DNA of 36,219 nucleotides, taken from the NCBI GenBank assembly GCA_009760855.2, contig WPIO01000015.1, positions 6,954,001 through 6,990,219 on the forward strand. Direction: 5' to 3'. The notes below the pieces were generated by a model. It searched no databases and was not told the origin of the DNA. It worked only from the letters and a program-made list of their open reading frames with translations. Both the position numbers and the translations under genes were made by a program. Source of the stretch: Cristatella mucedo. Taxonomy: Eukaryota > Bryozoa > Phylactolaemata > Cristatellidae. Of this stretch, positions 1 through 9,548 are shown in pieces (within the stretch, counting starts at the first letter, position 1; every line of letters starts with the position of its first letter).

Positions 1-1081
1 GCGCGCGTGAATTCTCGATGGCTGCCGTCGGCTTGCACGTGCGCAGCAGAACGGTCGTGAATAGGATGCTGGAAACATAACTTTTGAAGCTCTTCCCTCG
101 GGAGCGGACGCGTTGCCGGTTAAGGAATATTGAAAGGACTGTAAGCAGCTGTCACTAATATTAAGAGTGCTGCTTTTCTTTTGCTGCCAGCTCAAGGCTC
201 GCACAAAGGCGCACGCACCAAGGCGGTCGTATCACCGTATCACTTCTTTCTGAGCTTCGCTGGCTCCCACAAAACATCTGATCGACTCATCGGTCGCTTC
301 AATCGCTTGCGCAAGACTACCTATCCGACTTCCTAACTCCTCCTCACCTTTCCGATGTGCCCTTGCTCGACCCGCTCCTCGGCTTCCGGTCGTCTGACTG
401 TTGCTTACACTAGACTGAAATATTCAATTGTTCAAACGTGAGGCTCGTATGCTGCGAAAGTCTGGATCTCGCTTCTGACTTTGGCCATCACCTAAAATGA
501 CTTTGCATCCGTCAGGTCAGTTCGCATCTCTTCAGTTCAGTCTTCTCTGCCCCCTGTGAACTTGTCCGCTTGTTCCCTACGTGCAGGTGCTCTCGCACGC
601 ATGATTCAGTGTGCGTACAAGATCCACGATATGCACAAAATGCAAGATTACGTGCATGTCCTCAAGTATCGATATTGCTTTCTTTGCAAGGACTAGTAAA
701 GTGCCTAGATATAGATCAAGTTCTCTAATGGAGATGTAAAACAGAGCTATTGCCATTATTATAATAGTCATTACAATTTTCTCGAGCAAATGTACAACCA
801 CTACGGGGTCTACAAGAAGGCAGTGGCTAGAGTGAGCCTCCTCTGATTATGTTTCTGCATTCCGATAGCTGCGCTCGAGAGGAACTTCCGTTCGCGAGAA
901 TTGAAGCGTTTCGACGGATAACCACAACAGCTGGCATTTTACTGAGTGAGTATACTGTGGTCTGAGAATGTGCTTCTAAACTGCACTCATTGCTACACCG
1001 GGCTAGTAAAAAGTATTATTACAGGTGAGGAAGCGTGTCTGATGCTGGCAAAGCCATCGCCTGGTAGCACATCACCTTTGT
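1..1081. other. No gene recognised
   Basis: Mixed-composition eukaryotic sequence. The open frames are short and have no recognisable domain. I see no clear repeat copy here, although the stretch leads into a truncated LINE at about 1,080. Confidence 0.4.
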
Positions 1082-1830
1082 TTGTCATTCAAGCCGTCGG
1101 AATCTGCTGCAGCAACTGAGAAACTGAATGCTTGCCTTGCCGAAATTCGATCCTGGATGTCGGAAAACTTCTTGAAACTAAATGATGATAAAACCGAACT
1201 GCTGTTCATAGGTCATCCTAAGCGTGCGGCTGGATTAAAATGCTTTGCTCTCCTAATAGGTGATGCGGTTGTGCAACCATCACCACGTGCTCAAGATTTT
1301 GGTGTCGTTTTCGACAGCTGCCTCAATTTTAAAAGCTTCATTCAGAAGACTGCTTCTACAGCTAGCCATCACATCCGATCCCTATCCAAGATTAGGAGCT
1401 GTCTTTCACAATAGCCTGCAAAACATTTAACTACCTCCTTAGTTCTGTCTCGGCTTAATTATTATAATTCCCTTTTGGCTGGGCTACTAAAGAAAGCAAC
1501 TATGCCACTGCAGCTGACTATGAATATGGCTGCAAGGCTAGCCTTCAAGTCCAAGAGATTTGAGCAAGTGTCTCCTTTGCTAAAAGAGCTAGGATGGATG
1601 CCGGTTGAGCAAAGGATACAAAGCAAAGTTCTCATGCTGACCCAAAAGGCCCGCCACGGCTTGCCTCCATCGTAGTTAACTGAACAGCTGCACCAGTTTC
1701 AGCATCTTTGAGCCCTCAGATTCTGTGTTGACAATAAAGCAGCTGTTCCATTCCTCCGCTTAATGACCGTTGGCGACAGAAGCTTTAGCTCTGTGGGTCT
1801 TAGACTATGTAACTCGCTTCCAGCATTTAG
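1082..1830 (+). mobile_element. CR1/L2-like LINE-B fragment, 3' part of reverse transcriptase ORF
   Basis: Conceptual translation gives the region just after the RT catalytic core of CR1/L2-type non-LTR retrotransposons, including RSWMSENFLKLNDDKTELL near 1,155-1,205. It continues after a stop at about 1,412 with the thumb and C-terminal part (GWMPVEQRIQSKVLMLTQKA, about 1,595-1,650). The catalytic YADD box is absent, so the copy is 5' truncated. Several stops and a frame change show it is dead. It ends at about 1,822-1,830, where the sequence switches to a LINE-A type 3' end. Confidence 0.8.
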
Positions 1831-2078
1831 TGGGTCGATGTGATTCGTCCTTGATGTGCTTGTGCGTGCTGACACTGTGCATGCTGCCACTAACCACATT
1901 TGCATGCTGACCCTGTGCATGTCACCCCTAATCATATTATTCATTTCGTTTGTTTTTCAAGCATGATTTTACTTACCATTCAATTGCATTTCACTTTACA
2001 GCAAATGTAAAGCGCCTAGAGAGAGATTAAGTTCTCTGAGGGTGCTTTATCAAGTTAATTATTATTATTATTATTATG
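1831..2078 (+). mobile_element. LINE-A 3' untranslated tail ending in a (TTA)n repeat
   Basis: This stretch is nearly identical to the tail of the intact-tailed copy at 30,118-30,352. It has the same GTGATTCGTCCT start, the same AGCGCCTAGA...GAGATTAAGTTCTCTGAGG stem-loop near 2,010-2,045 and the same terminal TTA triplet run (2,056-2,078). It is fused directly to a LINE-B coding fragment, so the locus is a mosaic made by recombination or nested insertion. Confidence 0.8.
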
Positions 2079-2514
2079 ATTCTTACGCAACGACAACTAC
2101 TCTCTTGCCGCCGACTATGGCTTATCCTAGACGTACGACGCTGCAACTGCGCAATCTCACACAATTTTTTCTCTCCTGCGACTGCTCTCCGAAATGCCTA
2201 CCGTTCGCCCAAGCAAGCCCCAATCGGAAATGTCGACTAACGGCCACTGGCGTTTCTGCCAGTCAAGTTTGGCCCCACTCAGAGAATCGTGGACCACGTG
2301 CGGCGCGTCCACTGGTCGAGTTGAAGCATGAAAATCCGGTTCTCTCCTAGATGAGGTGAATGTGCGCATGCGTTCTCATAAACTCTTCAGCGTTCCCGCC
2401 GAGCGGAGAGCACACACGGAGACGGATCGAGTCGCGCCGACCTAGAAAGCTCGCACAAAAGCGTTAACGGCTTTCGGTCTGCAATGCGCCAGCAGTCATC
2501 AGACTCAAAAGGCG
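2079..2514 (+). other. Scrambled repeat-derived sequence, no gene
   Basis: It begins with a short LINE-B 3'-end piece (ATTCTTACGCAACGACAACT at about 2,080, also seen at about 2,568 and 7,084). It then runs into GC-rich sequence of unknown origin. No supported gene. Confidence 0.4.
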
Positions 2515-2852
2515 AGCAGAAAAGCTTTAGCTCTGCAGGTCCTTGACTGTGGAACTCGCTCCCACAATTCTTACGCAACGACATCTACTCTCCAACTGCC
2601 GACTATGGCACATCTTTTTCAGCGGTCCTGAACTGCTACTTCTATGCTACTCACTACCTCAACTGCTCTCCTAACTCTGCTATGCTTCCCACTTTCTCTT
2701 TGTTGCGTGAGACGAAGTCTGTTGGCTATCGAATGCGTACCGAAAGCCGCTTAGGCTGTGAGTGCACTATACAAAACTCTCCTGCGTAACGCCCACATGG
2801 ACTTTATGACTTTGTGGAGTTACTGACGGAGATACATTACATTACAGAAAAG
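2515..2852 (+). mobile_element. LINE-B 3' end
   Basis: It matches 7,040-7,318 closely: AAGCTTTAGCTCTGCAGGTC, then ATTCTTACGCAACGACA, the TTGTTGCGTGAGACGAAGT segment, and the tail GACTTTGTGGAGTTACTGAC ending in ATTACATTAC. Inverted copies sit at 4,727-4,980 and 13,655-14,285. The coding part is broken and no complete ORF remains. Confidence 0.75.
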
Positions 2853-3040
2853 AAATAGCCAGAAGCGCCGCCGCCGCCGAAGTCGGCCGACAATTGAGAC
2901 TGTGCGGTTGGCGAAGAGTTGGCGCCCTGCAGGAGAAATTAGCTCGCCCGGTGCTGACGCACCGACTTCTCGGCGGCGGCGCATTGGGCAGCGAGCCAGC
3001 GACAGCTCCACGACGGACTTTTTAGAGGCAGCTTGTGTTT

Positions 3041-3078
3041 CCTCTCTCTCTCTTTCTCTGTCTCTGTCTCTGTCTCTG

Positions 3079-3153
<75 letters not shown>

Positions 3154-3318
3154 CTTCATCTCTGTCACTATCTCTCTCTCTCTCTTTCTTTCTCTTTCTT
3201 CTCCTCTTTCTCACTTTCTCCCTCTCTATCGCTCTCTCTCCAACGCTTAATTTCTCTCTCTCTCCCTACCTGTCTTCCTCTACCTGTTTCTCTTTCTAGC
3301 TGTCTCTCTCCCGCAGCT

Positions 3319-3368
<50 letters not shown>
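3041..3368 (+). repeat. (CT)n microsatellite, about 330 bp, partly interrupted
   Basis: Long CT dinucleotide runs (3,041-3,151 and 3,321-3,368) are joined by CT-rich imperfect sequence. Long open frames across it in several frames encode only Ser-Leu or Arg-Glu strings, which are an artefact of the repeat. Confidence 0.95.
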
Positions 3369-3371
<3 letters not shown>

Positions 3372-3776
3372 CACTCTCCTTCTCGCTCGGGGCTTCCTTG
3401 TATGCTGTGCTAAGCTTTTGCACGCCGAAGGAAGAAACGTTCATTTTCTTAAGCTATCTCAGTTAAATTCGGTCTGCATTAGAGTACTGTAACACATTAG
3501 GAATGAGTAGGCGTACATGCCGAGCAATACATAGAGGGTCCGCGATGCGCGGTGGCTGCGGTGCAGACGAGGCATAGCGGCGGCGTCGCCAACGCGCCTC
3601 TTGACCAGCCCGTTTCATTCTCAGCCGTTGCTTTGTCGTCGCCAATCAGATTGTCGAGCGGCTAAATATTTACCGTGACTCCGGCAGCGACAGCTCTGGT
3701 GGAGTTTTACGGAGGCACGAGCATGAACGCAAGCTGTTAAGGAGACTCGACTTTTATTGCTCTCATAGTGTGCATA

Positions 3777-3871
3777 AATATATATATATATTTGTTTATT
3801 TATTTATTTACTTATTTACACATATATATGTGTTTGTGTGTGTATGTGTTTGTGTGTGTGTGTGTGTGTGT

Positions 3872-3937
<66 letters not shown>
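3777..3937 (+). repeat. (TA)n/(TTTA)n followed by (TG)n microsatellite
   Basis: A short AT-rich section (ATATATAT, then TTTATTTATTTA) is followed by about 100 bp of TG dinucleotides. Alternating purine-pyrimidine of this length can adopt Z-DNA. No coding potential. Confidence 0.95.
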
Positions 3938-3938
<1 letters not shown>

Positions 3939-4200
3939 CTTGACGAATCAGCGCAGCTCCGGGGGCCTCATACCGTATACTTAGTGGCCAAACACTTCGC
4001 TGTATCCATCGCTTAACCATTAGCTGCAGGTGAGGCATTCGCGCTAATTTCAATAGCAGCAGGCACGCACACCTCGGTCCTAAAGTATGTAAGTAAGCAC
4101 CTGGTGGCGCGGAATCGACCCGGCACTGTAGGTGACAGTCTTCGGCGCTCGCACCGCACGGAGGATGGTCGACGGGCACCGGAAATGGTAGCCACGTACT

Positions 4201-4254
4201 GACTGCCGCCGCCGCCGCCGCCGCTGCCGCCGCCGCCGCCGCCACCACCGCCGG
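4201..4254 (+). repeat. (CCG)n trinucleotide repeat
   Basis: A run of GCC/CCG triplets with a few CAC variants. Reverse-strand frames read poly-Ala, poly-Gly or Ser. There is no independent sign of a gene around it. Confidence 0.9.
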
Positions 4255-4480
4255 ACCACAGGCCGACGAGCAGAGCTACTCGCTGTTCGCCGCGATGCCG
4301 ACTAGTTACGTTGAAGTCCATGAAGTACTGCGAGACTTGTGAAGACGGGCTCAGAGCTAGGGTTAGGTGAAACAGTAAGTGAGAGTATCACAATAGCGGA
4401 CACTAAATCGAAGGTTTTCCGTACCCAACGGTAACGCAATGGACGTGACTTCAGACAGCGGACCACAGTCAGCTCTATTG

Positions 4481-4499
4481 ACCTCTCTCTCTATCTCTG

Positions 4500-4561
<62 letters not shown>

Positions 4562-4562
4562 G
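4481..4562 (+). repeat. (CT)n microsatellite
   Basis: CTCTCTCT run with occasional CTAT and CTGT interruptions. Spurious Ser/Leu frames only. Confidence 0.95.
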
Positions 4563-4726
4563 AGCAAAAGACCGCTGCCGCAAGCGCTATGCACCGCGGA
4601 CGCTCAATCGCTCTATCCGCGTCACCCGGTGTGAATAAAAAAAGAAAGTAAGTAAAAAGAAGTAGCCGGCGCTGCGGACGCGACCGGAGGTAATTCTCGC
4701 TTGGTATTTACAGCGTTGTCTTGACG

Positions 4727-4980
4727 CTCTGTGATGTTATGTAATGTAATGTATCTCCGTCTGTAACTCCACAAAGCCATAAGGACTATGTAGGTGTTAC
4801 GCAGCAGATTTTTGTATAGCGTAATTCACAGCCTAAGCGGCTTTCGGTACGCATGCGGTAGCATACAGCCTTGGTCTCACGCAACAAAGAGAAAGTGGGA
4901 AGCATAGCAGCGTCAGGAGAGCAGTTGACGTGGTGATTAGCGTGGAAGTAGCAGCTCAGGACCGCTGAAAAGATTCTTGA
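4727..4980 (-). mobile_element. LINE-B 3' end, inverted
   Basis: The reverse complement of this stretch follows the same order as 2,600-2,852: TGCTACTTCCACGCTAATCA, a CTCTTTGTTGCGTGAGACCA segment, then the tail ending in ACATTACATAACAT. It carries only the non-coding 3' end and so is strongly 5' truncated. Confidence 0.75.
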
Positions 4981-5008
4981 TACCTTTTTATAGTCATTCC
5001 AGTTTCCT

Positions 5009-5109
5009 CTTCGCTGCTTCGCGCTGTCAACTGTCTACTGTTCTACTGTCTTCGCTGCTTCGTGCTGTCAACTGTCTACTGTTCTACTGTCTTCGCTGCT
5101 TCGTGCTGC
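5009..5109 (+). repeat. 41-bp tandem repeat, about 2.5 units
   Basis: Units start at 5,009, 5,050 and 5,091 with CTTCGCTGCTTCG and continue with CTGTCAACTGTCTACTG. The first two are complete and nearly identical (one CG/TG difference). The third is cut after 19 bases. Confidence 0.9.
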
Positions 5110-5920
5110 CTTCCGGGAGAATTTCAAGAAAATACTGATACAGTTTTTTCCGAAAGATGAATACTTATTCAGGGCCTTGTTTGTGCCTTTGAAAGACAAC
5201 TCTGTTGGGACTGAGATCGGTAGTTCTGACTTTCGCATAAAAGAAAAATAATTGTGCAACCCACGTCTACAACGGATGTAAACAGGAAGCAAAATATCTA
5301 CAAATAGAAAATCTACCAATCTCTGCAGCATATGTGACATTTATCCCAATTTTTTGAAGCTTGAAAGATTGCAAGACATGCTTGATGCACCCTTAGGTCC
5401 ATTCTTGTGACTTATGTACAGCTTCATTTCCAGCGGGCTTTAGCTTTGTAAATCCATAACTCGGCTAATACTCTAAGTACCGGAGTGAAATTCGGAATGA
5501 CAATTCAGCTCTGCTTGTTATAACTAATGCTACTCAATTTGATTTCAGTTGGATATATTTGTATACTGTCTATTACTTTTATATTTTGATTTATTTGGTA
5601 TCCATGACTACGGACACCAAAGCTCCAAGATATTTGATGACACATACATCAAAGTGTATACGTAATGCAGTTGCTCGAGAGCCGCAGTCATTCGCCACAA
5701 ATACCAAGAAGTGACAGATGCAAGTCCTTGAAAATACATTACACTTGTGGGTGAAACTAGTGCCCAGAAGTAAAGCTAATGGTTTGCAAAGCGGTGAAAC
5801 GAGGCAAGATCAGTTAGACCAATCAATGATGCATTAAGATAAGTTAGACGATCAATTAGATGATCAGTTAGATGATCAATAGATGCTGCAAGATCAGTTA
5901 GAACATGACTGACTGCTATA
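5110..5920. other. No gene; short GATCAGTTAGA-type repeats near the end
   Basis: AT-leaning intergenic sequence. At 5,805-5,905 the motif GATCARTTAGA(Y) recurs about seven times with small spacers, a degenerate short tandem repeat. No domain is recognisable in the short open frames. Confidence 0.4.
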
Positions 5921-6078
5921 AATAAATAAATAAATAAAATTCATTTATACAGCGCCCCAAGAGAACTTAATCTCTATTCAGGCGCTTCACAAATGCCTTG
6001 GGGCTCGAGCCTACGACCTCAGTCAGACCTTGGTCGGGGCGAGCACCTTAACCGCTAGACCAAACCGGCTCGGCAAAC
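5921..6078 (-). mobile_element. tRNA-derived SINE with LINE-A type tail
   Basis: Read on the minus strand, the head is tRNA-like. Box A is TGGTCTAGCGGTTAAGG (6,063-6,047) and a box B-like AGGCTCGAGCCC lies at 6,012-6,001. Directly after the head comes a block nearly matching the LINE-A 3' stem-loop (GCGCCTGAATAGAGATTAAG... at about 5,993-5,950), then a (TTTA)n end (5,938-5,921). A tRNA head plus a LINE tail is the standard structure of a SINE mobilised by its partner LINE. The head is not a working tRNA: it is followed by the tail, and box B departs from GGTTCGANTCC. Confidence 0.8.
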
Positions 6079-6092
6079 TATTATTCGCTTTT

Positions 6093-6310
6093 CCGACATC
6101 AAGCTAGGCGGCATCGTACTACCCGCTTTTCTCAGTCAAATCGTTTAGTTATGCCTCGAGCCAACCACTAATCCGTTGGAGATAGCACACCTTTATTTCG
6201 TATGCTCTCAAAGCGTGGAGCTCGCTCCCGACAGACTTCGCGACACTACCTAACTCGACGTTTAAAAAGAAGCCAAGAACGCACCTGCTTCTCGCAGAAT
6301 TTGCTGAGTC
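6093..6310 (+). mobile_element. Degenerate LINE-A coding 3' end
   Basis: It aligns by eye with 29,900-30,100: a CATCGTACTACCCGCTTTTC segment, a TTCGTATGCTC segment and GAGCTCGCTCCCGAC, followed by a TTTAAAAAGAA segment. Many substitutions indicate an old copy with no open frame left. Confidence 0.6.
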
Positions 6311-6699
6311 CACTTGTCCATGCCGAGACTTTATGTAAAACTACGAATTACTAGAGCTCACAGCCTACGGAATCACTTCGCTGAGTAACAGTAGAATTAC
6401 ACGTCTATTACAAGTCACTCCTCGAAGTACTGATCGTCATCCTGCCGCGTAATTGAGAGAAGAACTGACACAATTTTTCGCTTCAGTTATAAGTGTAGTA
6501 GAGTTGGTATTTGCACTTTGAATCTTTGCATGCCACCTTCAAACAGCATTGACCTTAATCTGACACTGTAATTTTCACCACGAATTGATTGCAAGGTTCG
6601 CTGAGTTCATTTACGCAGACAAGGGAACGCAAAGCAAAGCAATCGCGTGTCAACAGCGGCCTCTTAAAAACACAAAATAGAAAACGAACGACGTTGGCC

Positions 6700-6757
6700 A
6701 GTCTCATTCCCGAGTCTCATTCCCGAGTCTCATTGCCGAGTCTAATTCCCGAGTCTC
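6700..6757 (+). repeat. 13-14 bp tandem repeat, four units
   Basis: The unit CCCGAGTCTCATT recurs with single changes (CCGAGTCTAATT), ending at CCGAGTCTCGG. It lies in a short frame rich in charged residues for which I see no other sign of coding. Confidence 0.8.
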
Positions 6758-6884
6758 GGAGTCGCGCATCAATGCCGCTGACACAGCTTAACTTAGAGCT
6801 CGGGGAGCCGCCGTGAGCCTAATAAAGTGAGGGTGAGAGTCATGGCCTCTCTATGCTTCCCGTTTCACTTGTCGACACTCACTG

Positions 6885-7318
6885 CAGTTCTTACGCTGAC
6901 CCACAAGGTCCGCCGCGGCTTGGCTCCTTCCTACCTAGCTAAACTGCTGCACCAGTTTCAGCCTGTTCGCGCCCTCAGGTCCTGTGTGGACAATAAATTA
7001 GCTGTCCCATTCCTCCGCTTAAAGACCGTTGGCGATAGAAGCTTTAGCTCTGCAGGTCCTAGACTGTGGAACTCGCTTCCAGAATTCTTACGCAACGACA
7101 ACTACTCTCCTACTGCCGGCTATGGCACACCCTTTTCAGTGGTCCTGAGCTGCTACTTCCATGCTACTCACTACCTCATCTGCTCTCCTGACTCTGCTAT
7201 GCTTTCCAGTTTCTCTTTGTTGCGTGAGACGAAGTTTGTTGGCTACCAAATGCGTACCGAAAGCCGCCTAGGCTGTGAGAGCGCTATTTAAAACTCTCCT
7301 GCGAAACACCCACATGGT
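6885..7318 (+). mobile_element. LINE-B C-terminal coding region and 3' end
   Basis: An open stretch encodes the C-terminal LINE signature: HKVRRGLAPSYLAKLLHQF near 6,900-6,960, then FLRLKTVGDRSFSSAGPRLW near 7,010-7,070. The usual non-coding end follows, including TTGTTGCGTGAGACGAAGT. Its tail is interrupted at about 7,318 by an inverted LINE-A 3' end and resumes at about 7,603. Confidence 0.8.
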
Positions 7319-7602
7319 CTTTATAATAATAATAATAATAATAATTATAATGCACTTGATAAAGCGCCCCCAGAGAACTTAATCTCTTTCTAGGCGCTTT
7401 AAATTTGCTGCAAAGGGAAATGCAATTGAATGGTAAGTAAAGTCATGCTTGAATAACAAACAAAATGAATAATATGGTTAGGGGTGACATGCATAGGGTC
7501 AGCATGAAAATGTTGTTAGTGGCAGTATGCACAGTGTCAGCACGCATAAGCACATGAAGGGCAAATCACAGGGGCCCACTAAATGCTGTCCTAAATAGGC
7601 GT
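7319..7602 (-). mobile_element. LINE-A 3' end, inserted inside a LINE-B tail
   Basis: The reverse complement begins in the last LINE-A codons (CGCCTATTTAGGACAGCATT), runs through the same tail as 30,080-30,352 and ends in (TTA)n at 7,346-7,324. The flanks are LINE-B tail on both sides (CACATGGTCTTTA to the left, GACTTTGTGGAGTTACAGAC to the right), so this copy inserted into an existing LINE-B element. Confidence 0.8.
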
Positions 7603-7640
7603 TTTTGACTTTGTGGAGTTACAGACGGAGATAAATAACG
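7603..7640 (+). mobile_element. Distal remainder of the interrupted LINE-B tail
   Basis: GACTTTGTGGAGTTACAGAC matches the 2,805-2,830 tail and completes the LINE-B copy that starts at 6,885. Confidence 0.65.
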
Positions 7641-7714
7641 TTGACTTTGCAGTTGGCCTGAGCTGTGCCTACTACCTAGCTGTGCCTCTAGGCCAATGAG
7701 CCGTAAGAGTTGTG

Positions 7715-7715
<1 letters not shown>

Positions 7716-7783
<68 letters not shown>

Positions 7784-7885
7784 GTGCGCGTGAATGTGCT
7801 TCTGCTCCCCCACACACAAACATACACACACGCACACGCACACGCACACGCACACGCACACACACACACACACACATACACACGC

Positions 7886-7927
<42 letters not shown>

Positions 7928-7936
7928 GCACACACA
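7716..7936 (+). repeat. (TG)n followed by (CA)n, inverted dinucleotide tracts
   Basis: About 65 bp of TG (7,716-7,780), a roughly 30-bp spacer, then about 125 bp of CA with CG interruptions (7,810-7,936). The two tracts are complementary and could fold into a long hairpin. TG-rich sequence resumes to about 8,070. All long frames here are Cys-Val or His-Thr strings with no biological support. Confidence 0.9.
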
Positions 7937-9386
7937 ACTCTTACGTGCGCGTGTGTGTGTGGTTGTTTGTGCGGCTGTGTGTGCGGTTTTTGTGCGGTTG
8001 TGTGCGTGCGTGCGTGAATGCGTGCGTGCGTGCGTGCGTGTGTGGTGTGTGGTGTGTGTGTGTATTTGTGTGGGGGGCTACCGACGGCATGTCTGCGTGC
8101 ATTGGGGTTAGCTCGCGAAAGGTGTAAGCCTGGATATGAATATCAGGGCTTCACTGGCATTCGTCGTGCGTCGGCCAAGACTAGCGCTGTTAAGAGCTCG
8201 CTGTATTTGTGGTCCAGCCCTGTCCAGACGCGTAAGTCGGTGCCCGCTTGCTTGTGCAAAAAAGGGATCGTGGATCGCGTGCTGCTCCGTCGGTCGGTGC
8301 CTGCCTGCCAGTGCACGCAGGCACGCGAGTTAGTAAGAGCTGACTACTGCCGGACGCACTTGCGCTTGCGACCAGCCAGCAGCCGGAGCGTCGGGCCATC
8401 GTGCATTTCTCTGCCGAACAGGCGGTCCGACTGGTCTGGTCTGGTCTGACTGGTCGCCAGGCGGCGCTTATACGCCGCCTGGCGACCGCCGGGTTGAGGT
8501 GCACTGCTCATGCTGGGAAGGGCGCTGGCTACGTCTGCTGACCTCGTCCGAGCAAAACCCGCCATTTGCCTGCTCTCTGCCATTGTCGGCGGCTCTGCAT
8601 AGCAAGGCGATCGCAGGAAATGCTGCGAAGGCAGGCTGGCTGGCTGGCTAGTGCCTCTCAAAAAGTACCGCTGTCCCCCTAGGGCAGTACCGATGCCGTC
8701 TCACGAAACAATGCCTTTTGTCGATAGCAAGCTCGTTAGGAGCCAGCGGCGATCACGTTTCTGGAGAGTAGAGTTTCGTCGCTCTGCTGAAACAGCGAGA
8801 CTTCAGTTCCGGGCATCACGTGGTTTAAATGAGAGTTCACCGCCTGCTGAATCGCATCGCCGAGTCACACCCGGAAGTACTGCGGGCCATCTTACGCCAT
8901 CTTGCCGCGTGACGTAAGTGCGTGACAGGTGACGGACAGACTTTGTAGTTTCGATTGATAGGGAGACAACTGTATTATCTCAATGTTCCTCTCAATTTGC
9001 AGTTCCGTACTCGGGCCAGGCGGTGACTTCTGCCCAAAGTTCAAGTCACCAGCTTTTGTAGCTTCTCAGGTCACCCACAATTCGAACATCCACAGAGAGA
9101 CCCACAAAACCAGCCTAAGTTCCGCCTTGTTATCTATCTTGTTACCCTTAATACTCTGCCAAAGCTTGAACGCGACAAGCGCACATAGTCCTTGTAGAAG
9201 AGAGCGTGTGATGTGCCCGCTACAGAATGGCACCTACAGATTACACCTGGTCGTGTACGAACGCACGGGCCTGGCAGCGCCAGGACCGTCCGTTCGTGTG
9301 CTTGATACTCTGCTCAGAAGTCTGTTTGGCGTAATAGAAAATACGCTGCAGATCTCCTTGCTAAGCTTATATCATACCTCGGACAT
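7937..9386. other. No gene recognised; GC-rich sequence with short repeats
   Basis: It begins with TGCG/TGTG-rich sequence to about 8,075. Frames of 88-143 codons occur between 8,018 and 9,411, but none has a recognisable domain and they overlap each other on both strands. A TGACGTAA motif at about 8,910 resembles a CRE site but has no supporting gene. Confidence 0.4.
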
Positions 9387-9548
9387 TGAGCCGCCACGGC
9401 TCTCTAGGTAAGGCGGTTGCTTTTCACGACCTCGATCCCGAGGTCGCAGGTTCGAATACTGTGGTAGGTGATTCTGCAACGCCGCTGCAAGCGGTGGTGA
9501 TAGCCGTAAAGGCTCTTCTGTCGCTATATAGAAGAGGCTGTTAAATAA
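9387..9548 (+). mobile_element. tRNA-related SINE
   Basis: Contains GGTAAGGCGGTTGCTTTTC, a small hairpin GACCTCGATCCCGAGGTC (9,430-9,447) and a box B-like GGTTCGAATAC (9,450-9,460). These precede the body GGTGATAGCCGTAAAGGCTC (9,493-9,512) and TTCTGTCGCTATA. The same body occurs at 15,725-15,900 (inverted) and 17,735-17,790, which proves a dispersed family. Confidence 0.75.

Noticed and set aside
2902-3492. A 196-codon open frame of Ser-Leu repeats, and matching Arg-Glu frames on the other strand
   Set aside because: It is created wholly by the (CT)n microsatellite; neighbouring residues show no domain.
6001-6075. A tRNA gene on the minus strand
   Set aside because: Box A is good, but box B is altered and the head runs into a LINE-type tail, so it is a SINE head.
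7566-8127. Several Cys-Val, His-Thr and Arg-Thr frames of 77-143 codons
   Set aside because: All are translations of the TG and CA tracts in different frames.
8018-9411. Frames of 88-143 codons on both strands that might be a host gene
   Set aside because: They overlap each other, lack domains, and GC-rich non-coding DNA yields such frames by chance.
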